Source of the DNA: Paracoccus sp. TOH
GTDB lineage: Bacteria; Pseudomonadota; Alphaproteobacteria; Rhodobacterales; Rhodobacteraceae
NCBI RefSeq assembly: GCF_030388245.1
Contig: NZ_CP098360.1
Location: 1,634,501-1,698,500, forward strand
Length of the DNA: 64,000 bases
Direction: 5' to 3'
A program made the position numbers and the translations under genes. Shown piece by piece: positions 19,170-27,852 of the stretch. The notes beneath the pieces were generated by a model that was not told the DNA's origin, searched no databases, and saw only the letters and a list, made by a program, of their open reading frames with translations. The first letter of the stretch is position 1. Every line of letters starts with the position of its first letter.

Positions 19170-19231
19170 GGGGTATTTGCAAAACGGCGAAAGCGGGGCG
19201 CGGCGCCTGGCTTTCGCCGTTCTGCATATGC
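19170..19231. repeat. Dispersed repeat family copy 2, imperfect inverted pair
   Basis: GGGGTATTTGCAAAACGGCG at 19170 (to AAAG at 19193) is a variant of the repeat in front of lpxB. A reverse arm starting CTTTCGCCGTTCTGCATATG lies at 19211-19231, so a hairpin with a few mismatches can form. It sits between the tmRNA promoter and the pstS promoter. Confidence 0.75.
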
Positions 19232-19239
19232 TTCGGCGA

Positions 19240-19273
19240 TTGTTACGCAACTGACACAATCCTTTCGCATAAC
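19240..19273 (+). promoter_or_regulatory. Pho box and -10 element of pstS
   Basis: TTGTTAC-GCAA-CTGACAC (19240-19257) has the 7-4-7 layout of a PhoB site; the second half matches the CTGTCAC consensus at six of seven positions, the first is weaker. Ten bases later CATAAC (19268-19273) fits a -10 element, the usual geometry of PhoB-activated promoters lacking a -35. The start codon of pstS is 67 bp downstream. phoB is the last gene of the same operon. Confidence 0.65.
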
Positions 19274-19340
19274 CGTCGCATCGTCGTTCTAGAGAGCGGG
19301 CAGGCCGCAACGGCCCCCAGGAAATGTCAGGAGTGATCCT

Positions 19341-20369
19341 ATGAAATCCGCGAAACTCACCGTGTCGGCGCTGGCCGTGATTGCTGCCTCGGCCACGGCT
19401 GCCGCCGCGCGCGACCAGATCCAGATCGCCGGTTCGTCCACGGTGCTGCCCTATGCCACCATCGTCGCCGAGGCCTTTGGCGAGAACAGCGACTTCCCGA
19501 CCCCGGTGGTCGAATCGGGCGGCTCCTCGGCCGGTTTGAAGAAGTTCTGCGAGGGCGTGGGCGAGAACACCATCGACATCGCCAATGCCTCGCGCCCGAT
19601 CAAGGACAGCGAGAAAGAGGCCTGCAAGGCCGCCGGCGTGACCGAGATCATGGAAGTCCGCATCGGCTATGACGGCATCGTCTTTGCCAGCGACATCGCC
19701 GGCAGCGACTTCCAGTTCACCGCCGCCGACTGGTTCAGCGCCCTGGCCGCCAAGGTGGTCAAGGACGGCAAGGTGGTCGACAACACCGCGACCAAGTGGA
19801 ACGAGATCCGCGCCGACCTGCCGGATCAGGAGATCCTCGCCTTCGTGCCCGGCACCAAGCACGGCACCCGCGAAGTCTTCGAGGAGAAGGTCATCGCCGC
19901 CGGCTGCGAGGAATCGGGCGCCGCCGAGGTCTTCAAGGCCGAGCTGGGCGAGGACGAGGGCGAGGCGGCCTGCATGGCGCTGCGCACCGACGGCAAGTCC
20001 GTGGACATCGACGGCGACTATACCGAGACCCTGGCCCGCATCCAGTCGGCCAAGAACGGCATCGGCGTCTTCGGCCTGTCCTTCTATGAGAACAACACCG
20101 ACAAGCTGAAGGTCGCGACCATCGGCGGCGTCACGCCCTCGACCGAAAGCATCGCCTCGGGCGAATACCCGGTCTCGCGGCCGCTGTTCTTCTATATGAA
20201 GAAGCAGCATATCGGCGAGATCCAGGGCCTGAAGGAATTCGCCGAGTTCTTCGTCTCGGACGAGCTGGCCGGCCCCGAGGGCCCGTTGGCCGCCTATGGC
20301 CTGGTCTCGGATCCCGAGCTTGCGGCGACGCAGCAGGCGGTGGCCGACGAAGTGACGCTCGCCCAATGA
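19341..20369 (+). CDS. pstS: Phosphate ABC transporter substrate-binding protein PstS
   Basis: The 342-residue precursor has a signal peptide (MKSAKLTVSALAVIAASATA, cleaved near AAA-RDQ). Phosphate-binding loops AGSSTVLPY, ESGGSSAGLKKF and FVPGTKHGTREVF are in the expected positions. It captures phosphate in the periplasm and delivers it to PstCA. AGGAG lies just upstream of the ATG. It is the first gene of the operon and is followed by a hairpin that may lower expression of the rest. Confidence 0.95.
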   Translation: MKSAKLTVSALAVIAASATAAAARDQIQIAGSSTVLPYATIVAEAFGENSDFPTPVVESGGSSAGLKKFCEGVGENTIDIANASRPIKDSEKEACKAAGVTEIMEVRIGYDGIVFASDIAGSDFQFTAADWFSALAAKVVKDGKVVDNTATKWNEIRADLPDQEILAFVPGTKHGTREVFEEKVIAAGCEESGAAEVFKAELGEDEGEAACMALRTDGKSVDIDGDYTETLARIQSAKNGIGVFGLSFYENNTDKLKVATIGGVTPSTESIASGEYPVSRPLFFYMKKQHIGEIQGLKEFAEFFVSDELAGPEGPLAAYGLVSDPELAATQQAVADEVTLAQ

Positions 20370-20376
20370 TCTGACG

Positions 20377-20404
20377 GGCGCGGGGGAGGTTCCCCGCGCC
20401 TTTT
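20377..20404 (+). terminator. Attenuator-like terminator between pstS and pstC
   Basis: GGCGCGGGG (20377-20385) pairs with CCCCGCGCC (20392-20400) around a six-base loop and is followed by TTTTCC. In many Pst operons such a hairpin gives more PstS than membrane components by partial termination or 3'-end protection; that role here is inference. Confidence 0.7.
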
Positions 20405-20428
20405 CCATTTCCCAGTCTCGAGGCTCAC

Positions 20429-21619
20429 ATGCCTGTCTCCTGGACCTTGCTGATCGTCCTTGCCCTGGCGGTCGCGGGCTATCTTGCCACCCGGTCGCGC
20501 GCCATCGCCCTGGCGTCCGGCGACATCCGGCGGCTGCATTCGCGCCCCAGCTATTACGGCTGGAACGCGGCGCTGCTGACGGCGCTGCCCGCGCTTTTCC
20601 TGATCGCGCTCTGGCGCTTCTTCCAGCCGGGCGCCGATACCCTGCTGGTGTCGGCCGCAGCCCTGGTCCTGGCCGCCGCGGGCCTTGGCTTCGCGCTGAG
20701 CCGCACCGCGCCGGGCTTCCGCGCCCGCAATGCCGTCGAAAGCATGGTCAAGGGTCTGTTGATCCTGTGTTCCAGCATCGCGATCCTGACCACCGCCGGG
20801 ATCGTGCTGTCGATGCTGTTCGAGACCGGGCATTTCTTCCGGCAATATCCCTGGCAGGAATATTTCTTCGGCACCACCTGGTCGCCGCGCTTCGGCGGCG
20901 GCTCGCAGCTGGGCATCCTGCCGCTGGTCTGGGGCACCCTGTATATCTCGGTGATCGCGCTGGCGGTTTCGGTGCCGATCGGGCTGTTCGCGGCGATCTA
21001 CATGTCGGAATACGCCTCGCCCCGACTGCGCGGCATCGCCAAGCCGGCGATCGAGGTGCTGGCGGGAATCCCGACCATCGTCTATGGCCTTTTCGCGCTG
21101 ATCACCGTCGGCCCCTTGCTGCGCGACTGGTTCGCGCAACCGCTGGGCCTGGGCAGCTCGGGCTCCTCGGTGATGACCGCGGGGCTGGTGATGGGCATCA
21201 TGCTGATCCCCTTCGTCAGCTCGCTTTCGGACGACATCATCAACGCCGTGCCGCAATCGCTGCGCGACGGCGCGCTGGGGCTGGGCTCGACCCATTCGGA
21301 AACCATCAGGAACGTGGTTTTGCCCGCGGCCCTGCCGGGCATCGTCGGTGCCGTCCTGCTGGCCGCCTCGCGCGCCATCGGCGAGACGATGATCGTGGTC
21401 ATGGGCGCCGGCGCCGCCGCGCAGATGGGCCTGAACCCGTTCGAGGCCATGACGACCATCACCGTGAAGATCGTCAGCCAGCTGACCGGTGACACCGATT
21501 TCGCCGCGCCCGAGACGCTGGTCGCCTTCGCGCTTGGCCTGACCCTTTTCGTCGTCACCCTGGGGCTGAACATCATCGCCCTTTACGTGGTGCGCAAATA
21601 CCGGGAGCAGTACGAATGA
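20429..21619 (+). CDS. pstC: Phosphate ABC transporter permease PstC
   Basis: A 396-residue integral membrane protein. An extra N-terminal region with about three helices precedes the permease core; the core holds SVPIGLFAAIYMSEYASPRL and the ATPase-coupling loop SLRDGALGLGSTHSETI near residue 283. It pairs with PstA to form the phosphate channel. The stop overlaps pstA by four bases (ATGA). Confidence 0.93.
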   Translation: MPVSWTLLIVLALAVAGYLATRSRAIALASGDIRRLHSRPSYYGWNAALLTALPALFLIALWRFFQPGADTLLVSAAALVLAAAGLGFALSRTAPGFRARNAVESMVKGLLILCSSIAILTTAGIVLSMLFETGHFFRQYPWQEYFFGTTWSPRFGGGSQLGILPLVWGTLYISVIALAVSVPIGLFAAIYMSEYASPRLRGIAKPAIEVLAGIPTIVYGLFALITVGPLLRDWFAQPLGLGSSGSSVMTAGLVMGIMLIPFVSSLSDDIINAVPQSLRDGALGLGSTHSETIRNVVLPAALPGIVGAVLLAASRAIGETMIVVMGAGAAAQMGLNPFEAMTTITVKIVSQLTGDTDFAAPETLVAFALGLTLFVVTLGLNIIALYVVRKYREQYE

Positions 21620-22968
21620 CCGACGCAGCCATGCCGGCAGCGGCGCTTCCGCAGGGCAAGAGCTCGCTTCTGGCCGCCGATCCCCGCACCCGCAAGCGCA
21701 ACGCTGCCGAAGCCCGTTTCCGCGCCTATGGGCTGGGCGCCATCGTGATCTCGATGATCATGCTGGTGATCCTGCTGTTCACCATCCTGACCGGCGGCAT
21801 CGGCGCCTTCCGCCAGACCTATCTGGAGATCCCGGTCACGCTGGACGCCGCGCAGCTTGACAAGAGCGGCAGCCGCGACCCCGAGCAGATCAAGAAGGTG
21901 CTGACCCTCACCTATGGCAAACTCCTGCAGCAATCGCTGGAAAACACCATCGCCGACAAGGGCATCGCCGTTCCCGACCTGTCGGACAAGGACATCTCGA
22001 CGCTGATTTCCAAGGAGGCGGCGGCGCAGCTGCGCCGCCGGGTGCTGGCCGATCCCGAACTGATCGGCCAGACCGTCGAGAGCCGCGTGCTGGTGAACGG
22101 CCGCATCGACGGCTATTACAAGGGCCGCGTCAGCATGGAGAGCGCGGCGCGCGACGCCAATACCTCGCCCGCGCAGCTGCAACTGGCCGATGCGCTGAAG
22201 GCGCAGGGGATGCTGGCGACGGAATGGAACTGGTCGTTCCTGACCAGCGCCGACGCCTCGGACCAGCGCCCCGAGGCCGCCGGCGTCGGCATCGCCATCC
22301 TCGGTTCGCTCTACATGATGCTGGTGGTGCTGGTGCTGGCGGTGCCGATCGGCGTCGCGGCCTCGATCTATCTCGAGGAATTCGCGCCCAAGAACCGCTG
22401 GACCGACATCATCGAGGTGAACATCTCGAACCTCGCCGCCGTGCCCTCGATCGTCTTCGGCATCCTCGGCCTTGCCGCCTTCATCAACTTTGCCGGTCTG
22501 CCGCAATCGGCGCCCATCGTCGGCGGCCTGGTGCTGACGCTGATGACGCTGCCCACCATCATCATCGCCACCCGTGCGGCGCTGAAGGCGGTGCCGCCCT
22601 CGATCCGCGACGCGGCGCTGGGGGTGGGGGCGTCCCGGATGCAGTCGGTGTTCCACCATGTGCTGCCGCTGGCCATGCCGGGCATCCTGACCGGCACCAT
22701 CATCGGCCTGGCCCAGGCTTTGGGCGAGACCGCGCCGCTTCTGCTGATCGGCATGGTGGCTTTCGTCAAGAACTACCCCTCGGCACCGCCGGACGGGCTG
22801 TTCGAGCCGGCCTCGGCGCTGCCGGTCCAGGTCTACAACTGGACGCAGCGCGCCGACCCCGCCTTCGTGGAACGCGCTTCCGGGGCGATCATCGTCCTGC
22901 TGGTGTTCCTGCTCTGCATGAACCTTCTGGCCATCTTCCTGCGTCGCAAGTTCGAGCGCCGGTGGTAA
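21616..22968 (+). CDS. pstA: Phosphate ABC transporter permease PstA
   Basis: The 450-residue permease has a first helix near 38-60, a long periplasmic insertion of about 170 residues common in alphaproteobacterial PstA, then five helices with [20 protein letters not shown] and the coupling loop [18 protein letters not shown]. It is the second channel subunit. The overlap with pstC and a 20-bp gap to pstB suggest a single operon. Confidence 0.93.
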   Translation: MTDAAMPAAALPQGKSSLLAADPRTRKRNAAEARFRAYGLGAIVISMIMLVILLFTILTGGIGAFRQTYLEIPVTLDAAQLDKSGSRDPEQIKKVLTLTYGKLLQQSLENTIADKGIAVPDLSDKDISTLISKEAAAQLRRRVLADPELIGQTVESRVLVNGRIDGYYKGRVSMESAARDANTSPAQLQLADALKAQGMLATEWNWSFLTSADASDQRPEAAGVGIAILGSLYMMLVVLVLAVPIGVAASIYLEEFAPKNRWTDIIEVNISNLAAVPSIVFGILGLAAFINFAGLPQSAPIVGGLVLTLMTLPTIIIATRAALKAVPPSIRDAALGVGASRMQSVFHHVLPLAMPGILTGTIIGLAQALGETAPLLLIGMVAFVKNYPSAPPDGLFEPASALPVQVYNWTQRADPAFVERASGAIIVLLVFLLCMNLLAIFLRRKFERRW

Positions 22969-22988
22969 TCCCGGAAAGGAGACCCGAT

Positions 22989-23786
22989 ATGAACGACATG
23001 AGTTTGCTGGAGCGCGCTGTGGACCAGACGGAAATCAAGATCTCGGCCCGGGACGTGCAGGTCTGGTATGGCGACAAGCATGCGATCAAGGACGTGAACG
23101 TCGATCTGCTGGACAAGACCGTGACGGCCTTCATCGGCCCCTCGGGTTGCGGCAAGTCGACTTTCCTGCGCTGCCTGAACCGCATGAACGACACCATCGA
23201 CATCAGCCGCGTCGAGGGGCGGATCACCCTGGACGGCGAGGACATCTACGACAGGCGGGTGGATCCGGTGCAATTGCGGGCCCGCGTCGGCATGGTGTTC
23301 CAGAAGCCGAACCCGTTCCCGAAGACGATCTATGACAACGTGGCCTACGGCCCCCGCATCCATGGCCTCGCGCGCCACCGCGCCGAGCTGGACGAGATCG
23401 TCGAGAAATCGCTGCGCGGCGCCGCGCTGTGGAACGAGGTCAAGGACCGGCTGCAAGAGCCCGGCACCGGCCTGTCGGGCGGCCAGCAGCAGCGGCTTTG
23501 CATCGCGCGCGCCGTGGCGACCCAGCCCGAGGTGTTGCTGATGGACGAGCCCTGCTCGGCGCTGGACCCGATCGCCACCAGCCAGGTCGAGGAGCTGATC
23601 GACCAGCTGCGCGCCGAATTCTCGGTGGTGATCGTCACCCATTCGATGCAGCAGGCCGCGCGCGTCAGCCAGAAGACCGCCTTCTTCCATCTTGGCAACC
23701 TGGTGGAATACGGCAGCACCGACGACATCTTCACCAATCCGCGCGACCCGCGCACCGAAAGCTACATCTCGGGCCGTATCGGCTAG
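22989..23786 (+). CDS. pstB: Phosphate ABC transporter ATP-binding protein PstB
   Basis: A 265-residue ABC ATPase: Walker [10 protein letters not shown] at 50-58, [17 protein letters not shown] typical of Pst[18 protein letters not shown], signature [14 protein letters not shown] and Walker [17 protein letters not shown]. The ATG at 22989 follows AAAGGAG (22975-22981). It powers phosphate uptake through PstCA. Confidence 0.97.
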   Translation: MNDMSLLERAVDQTEIKISARDVQVWYGDKHAIKDVNVDLLDKTVTAFIGPSGCGKSTFLRCLNRMNDTIDISRVEGRITLDGEDIYDRRVDPVQLRARVGMVFQKPNPFPKTIYDNVAYGPRIHGLARHRAELDEIVEKSLRGAALWNEVKDRLQEPGTGLSGGQQQRLCIARAVATQPEVLLMDEPCSALDPIATSQVEELIDQLRAEFSVVIVTHSMQQAARVSQKTAFFHLGNLVEYGSTDDIFTNPRDPRTESYISGRIG

Positions 23787-23804
23787 GCCGGAAAGGGATC
23801 TGAC

Positions 23805-24515
23805 ATGAACAACGAACGCCATATCCTCTCGGCCTTCGACCGCGACCTGGAAACCGTCCAGGCGCTGGTGGTCAAGATGGGCGGCATGGTCGAAACCGCC
23901 ATCCACGACGCCGCCATTGCGCTGGAAACCCGCGACGACGAACTGGCCGAGGAGGTCCGGCGCCGCGACAAGGCCATCGACGAGCTGGAGATGCAGATCA
24001 ACGAGGAAGCGGCGCGGCTGATCGCGCTGCGTGCCCCGCGCGCCACCGATCTGCGCATGGTGCTGTCGGTGATCAAGATCTCGCATATCCTCGAGCGGGT
24101 GGGGGATTACGCCAAGAACATCGCCAAGCGCAGCAACGTGCTGGCCGACATGCCCGCCATCGAGGGTGCCGGCATGGCGCTGCGGCGCATGTCCACCACG
24201 GTCGAGGCGATGATGAAGGACGCGCTGGACAGCTATATCCAGCGCGATGCGGCGCTGGCCGGCGACGTGCGCAAGCGCGACCTGGAAGTGGACCAGATGT
24301 ACAATGCGCTGTTTCGCGAGTTCCTGACCTACATGATGGAGGATCCGCGCAACATCACCGCCTGCATGCATCTGCATTTCATCGCCAAGAACATCGAGCG
24401 CATGGGCGACCACGCCACCGGCATCGCCGAGCAGGTCATCTACATCGCCACCGGCGAGCTGCCCGACGATCCGCGCCCCAAGGGCGAAAGCGTGCCGCGT
24501 CTGGAGGGGGCCTGA
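23805..24515 (+). CDS. phoU: Phosphate transport regulator PhoU
   Basis: The 236-residue all-helical protein has two PhoU repeats, each with the conserved acidic/arginine helix (LRMVLSVIKISHILERVGDYAKNI in the first, HFIAKNIERMGDHATGIAEQ in the second). PhoU connects Pst transport to the PhoR kinase and damps Pho signalling when phosphate is plentiful. The gene starts 18 bp after pstB. Confidence 0.95.
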   Translation: MNNERHILSAFDRDLETVQALVVKMGGMVETAIHDAAIALETRDDELAEEVRRRDKAIDELEMQINEEAARLIALRAPRATDLRMVLSVIKISHILERVGDYAKNIAKRSNVLADMPAIEGAGMALRRMSTTVEAMMKDALDSYIQRDAALAGDVRKRDLEVDQMYNALFREFLTYMMEDPRNITACMHLHFIAKNIERMGDHATGIAEQVIYIATGELPDDPRPKGESVPRLEGA

Positions 24516-24518
24516 TCC

Positions 24519-25208
24519 ATGGCGCAGTCGCAACCCTGTGTTCTGGTGGTCGAGGATGAGGGCGCGCAGCGCGAGGTTCTGAAATACAACCTCGAATCCG
24601 AAGGCTTCCAGGTGGTCATGGCCGAGAACGGCGACGAGGCCATGTTGCTGGTGGCCGAGGAGCAGCCCGACCTGATCGTTCTCGACTGGATGCTGCCCAA
24701 TGTCTCGGGCATCGAGATCTGCCGGCGGGTCAAGGCCGACCCTTCGACCCGGCAGATCCCGATCATCATGCTTTCGGCCCGCTCGGAAGAAGTGGACCGG
24801 GTGCGCGGGCTGGAAACCGGCGCCGACGATTACGTGGTCAAGCCCTATTCCGTGGTCGAGCTGATGGCGCGGCTGCGCACCCAGTTGCGCCGCACCCGCC
24901 CGGCCTCGATGGGCGAGCGGCTGAGCTTCGGCGACATCATCCTGGACGCGGCCGAGCACCGGGTCTTCCGTGCCGGCCAGCCGCTGCACCTGGGCCCGAC
25001 CGAGTTCCGGCTGCTTTCGACGCTGATGGAGAAGCCCGGCCGGGTCTGGACGCGCGAGCAGCTTCTGGACCGGGTCTGGGGCCGCGACATCTATGTCGAC
25101 ACCCGCACCATCGACGTGCATGTCGGCCGGTTGCGCAAGGCGCTGATGACGCATGGCGGCGACAACCCGGTTCGCACCGTGCGCGGCACCGGCTATTCGC
25201 TGGGTTGA
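24519..25208 (+). CDS. phoB: Phosphate regulon response regulator PhoB
   Basis: A 229-residue OmpR/PhoB-type regulator: receiver domain with VEDEG (11-15), phospho-acceptor Asp56 in VLDWMLPNVSG and Lys in VVKPYS; C-terminal winged helix with LGPTEFRLLSTLMEKPGRVW and VHVGRLRKAL. It probably binds the Pho box in front of pstS. The partner kinase gene phoR is not in the window. It begins three bases after the phoU stop. Confidence 0.95.
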   Translation: MAQSQPCVLVVEDEGAQREVLKYNLESEGFQVVMAENGDEAMLLVAEEQPDLIVLDWMLPNVSGIEICRRVKADPSTRQIPIIMLSARSEEVDRVRGLETGADDYVVKPYSVVELMARLRTQLRRTRPASMGERLSFGDIILDAAEHRVFRAGQPLHLGPTEFRLLSTLMEKPGRVWTREQLLDRVWGRDIYVDTRTIDVHVGRLRKALMTHGGDNPVRTVRGTGYSLG

Positions 25209-25324
25209 GCTTCCGTCGACCGCCCCGCGGCGGCCCTGACCGCGCGGGCGATGGCGGCAGGCGCGCGGTTTTGCAAACCAAGGCGGGTGCGGGATTTCCC
25301 ACGCCCGCCGCCGAAACATCGGGC

Positions 25325-25359
25325 AGCCGCGGCGCCTTGGGGCCGCGGCTACGCTTTTT
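25325..25359 (+). terminator. Terminator after phoB
   Basis: AGCCGCGGC (25325-25333) pairs with GCCGCGGCT (25342-25350) around an eight-base loop; ACGCTTTTTC follows. It closes the pst-pho operon just before the stop codon of the convergent OmpA-family gene. A second, imperfect stem (GGCGGG...CCCGCC) lies about 40 bp upstream. Confidence 0.75.
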
Positions 25360-25361
25360 CC

Positions 25362-27728
25362 TCAGTTCTGTGCCTGTTCCAGCAGGTCGGTGATCCGGCG
25401 CACCGCGACGCGGCGATTCTCGCGCTCGGCGCCCTCGCTCGGCACCAGCAGGAACTGCTCGCCATAGCCCTGCACCACCATGTTCTCGGGCGGCACGTCG
25501 AAATATTCGGTCAGCGCCAGCGCCACCGATTCCGCCCGGCGGTCCGACAGCGCCAGGTTCGCCGCGTCCGAGCCGACCGCGTCGGTGTAACCCTCGATCA
25601 TGTAGATCTCGCGCGGGTTCTGGTCGATGCTGTCGCGAATCACCTTGCCCAGCGTGGCAAGCTGCTGCGCCTGGTCCGGGGTGATCGCCGATGAGCCGGT
25701 GTCGAAGGTGATCTCGGGCACGTTCACCGGCGCGACCAGGGCCCGGACCTCGGGGATGTTGCGGATCTGCCCCAGGGTAAAGCGCCGGTCCACGGCCGCC
25801 TCGCGGCGCAGCGCCTCGCGCAGCGCGGCCTCGTCCAGCGGGCCGCGGTTCAGCACCACCGGCGGCGGGGCGGGCAGGGTCGAGATCTCGACCGGCTGCA
25901 CCTCGGTATTGTCGAGCAGCCGCATCTCGGTGCCATCGGCGCGCACCAGCGTGCGGCGCAGGATGTTCATGTTGGCGTCGCGGATGGTGACCACGCGGCT
26001 GCCATCCTCGCGCAGGACCGTGGTGCGGGTCGAGCCGTCCTCGAAGTTCTCGGTGCGCACGTTCGAGCCGGGGCGGTAGAGCAGGGCATTGTCGTCCCTG
26101 ATCACCTGCTGGCTGCCATCGGGAAGGGTCACGACCACCCGGTCGCCGGTATTCAGCGCTACCTGCCGGTCGTTGGACAGCATCTTGCCCACGGCGAACC
26201 CGGCCGCGCCGGCGAGCAGCAGCTTGCCGATGTCCTTCAGGTTGTCGTCATCGTCGTCGTCGCGCGCCTGCTGCTGCTCATCCTGCTGGCTGCGCTGCTG
26301 CAATCCCTGCATGATCGCGGTCTCGAAATCCTCGTCCGAGCGGCGGGCGTTTTCCTGGGTGATCTGCACCTCGTCCACCTGCCCTTCGGCCTCGTCCCCG
26401 TTGGCCTGGGCGGCGAGGGCGGCGGCATCGGCGGGGGACTGCTGCTCGGCGGCGCGTTTGGCGACCTCGTTGGGCTTGACCCGGGCTTCGGGGGCCTGGA
26501 CCTCCTCGCGCTCGCCGGGCTGCGGCTCACCCGGCTGGGCCACCGGCGGTTGCTGGGCCTGCTGGGTTTGGTCCTGCTGGCCGCCCTGCTCTTGCTGCTG
26601 ACGTTCCTGCAGGCGACGGCCGAGTTCCTCGGCATCGGGCGCCTTGCCGTCCGCGCCGTCCGCGCGCTGCGGCGGCTTCTGCGGGTCGGGCGCCCGGTCG
26701 CGGGTCTGGGCCTGCGTCGCGTCGCGATCCTCGCCCGGCTGCGGCTGGCCGGGTTCCGGCCGGGCGTCGCCGCCGGTCTTGGCTTCCAGCGCCTTCTTCA
26801 GTTCTTCCGCATCCGGATTCGCGCCGCTTTCTCCTGCGGGCTGCCGGGCCTGCACCGCGGGATCGTCCTGGCGCGGCTTCTGGTCCGGCGCAGGTTCCGA
26901 TTCCGTTGCCGCCGCGGGCGTATCGGGCTTGGGTTCGGGCTGCTTCTGTGCCTCGCCCTGCGCGCCACCCCGCGCGTCGTCCTGGGCTTTATCTTGGGCC
27001 TTGTCCCGGCGCGCGCCCGCTTCGGCGGCGTCCCGGGGCTCGTCCTTCGGCGTTTCGGCCTGGACGACCGGAGGTTTGGCTTGCGGTTCCTGCGCCTGGG
27101 TCACCTCGGGTTTGGGCACGGGCGCCTCGCCTTGCTGCTGGGCTCGGCGGGGCGTCTCGCCGCCAGGCTGATCGCCGGCTTGCGGCTCGGCCGCGGGCGC
27201 GATCTCGGGCTCGGCCTGTTCAGGTTGTGCCGGCTCGGGCTGGGCCTGTTCCTGCTGCCGGGCTTGGGCCTCGGGCTTCGGCTCGGGCTGCGGTTCGGGT
27301 GCGGCCTGCCGCCGACGCGGCTGGTCTTCGCCCGCGCCCGGCGCGGCGGTGCCTGCAGGCTGTTCGGGCTGCGCTTGCGGAGCGGTTTCCTGAACCTGGT
27401 CCTGCTGGGCCCGTTCCGGCTGAGCCTGCTCCGGCTGGGCCTGCTCTGGCTGGGCCTGCTCCGGCTGGGCCTGCTCCGGCTGGGATTGCTCCTGGGCCTG
27501 GCCTTGCCGGCGCTGCGGCTGTTCGGCCGGGCGTTCCAGCTGCTCGGCCGCCTTGGGCTCCGGTTTCCCGCCCTGCCGGACGGGTGCCTCGGCATCCTGC
27601 TTGGGGCGGGGCAGGATCTGCTGTTCGCCGCCGCTCTCGCCCTGCTGTTCTTGCGCCACCGCAAGCTGCGGGGCGATCAGCGACAGACAGGCCACGATCG
27701 CGGTTGTTGTGTTGTAAATGCGGCGCAT
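25362..27728 (-). CDS. OmpA family protein with long Pro/Gln/Glu-rich region
   Basis: A 788-residue precursor. The N-terminus MRRIYNTTTAIVACLSLIAP is a signal peptide (cut near AVA-QEQ). Residues of about 30-490 are low-complexity, rich in Q, P, E and A, with four tandem QPEQA units followed by a QPERA variant near residue 100. A basic-acidic DDDDD stretch and a hydrophobic patch (LLLAGAAGFAVGKM) follow; then the C-terminal OmpA-like domain with FDTGSSAITPDQ, IEGYTDAVGSDAANLALSDR and ENRRVAVRR, which should bind peptidoglycan diaminopimelate. The start at 27728 puts the signal peptide at the N-terminus. The disordered region may span the periplasm; that is inference. Confidence 0.85.
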   Translation of the reverse strand: MRRIYNTTTAIVACLSLIAPQLAVAQEQQGESGGEQQILPRPKQDAEAPVRQGGKPEPKAAEQLERPAEQPQRRQGQAQEQSQPEQAQPEQAQPEQAQPEQAQPERAQQDQVQETAPQAQPEQPAGTAAPGAGEDQPRRRQAAPEPQPEPKPEAQARQQEQAQPEPAQPEQAEPEIAPAAEPQAGDQPGGETPRRAQQQGEAPVPKPEVTQAQEPQAKPPVVQAETPKDEPRDAAEAGARRDKAQDKAQDDARGGAQGEAQKQPEPKPDTPAAATESEPAPDQKPRQDDPAVQARQPAGESGANPDAEELKKALEAKTGGDARPEPGQPQPGEDRDATQAQTRDRAPDPQKPPQRADGADGKAPDAEELGRRLQERQQQEQGGQQDQTQQAQQPPVAQPGEPQPGEREEVQAPEARVKPNEVAKRAAEQQSPADAAALAAQANGDEAEGQVDEVQITQENARRSDEDFETAIMQGLQQRSQQDEQQQARDDDDDDNLKDIGKLLLAGAAGFAVGKMLSNDRQVALNTGDRVVVTLPDGSQQVIRDDNALLYRPGSNVRTENFEDGSTRTTVLREDGSRVVTIRDANMNILRRTLVRADGTEMRLLDNTEVQPVEISTLPAPPPVVLNRGPLDEAALREALRREAAVDRRFTLGQIRNIPEVRALVAPVNVPEITFDTGSSAITPDQAQQLATLGKVIRDSIDQNPREIYMIEGYTDAVGSDAANLALSDRRAESVALALTEYFDVPPENMVVQGYGEQFLLVPSEGAERENRRVAVRRITDLLEQAQN

Positions 27729-27852
27729 GACGGTCCTCTTCCGATGGTCGCGTTGTTGCGGCCAAACCCGAAGCCGAAGGCCGGGGTTCCCCAACAACCG
27801 CGTGACCGGACCGTGATGGCCGGATCAGGCCGATATCCGCCACGCGGCCGGT

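Noticed and set aside
25209..25324. Possible tRNA or small RNA between phoB and the terminator.
   Set aside because: No cloverleaf arms, T-loop or promoter could be found; only inverted GC-rich stems.
27300..27600. Short-period repeats that could look like a CRISPR or minisatellite array.
   Set aside because: They are in-frame codon repeats (QPEQA) inside the OmpA-family gene, with no spacers and no cas genes nearby.
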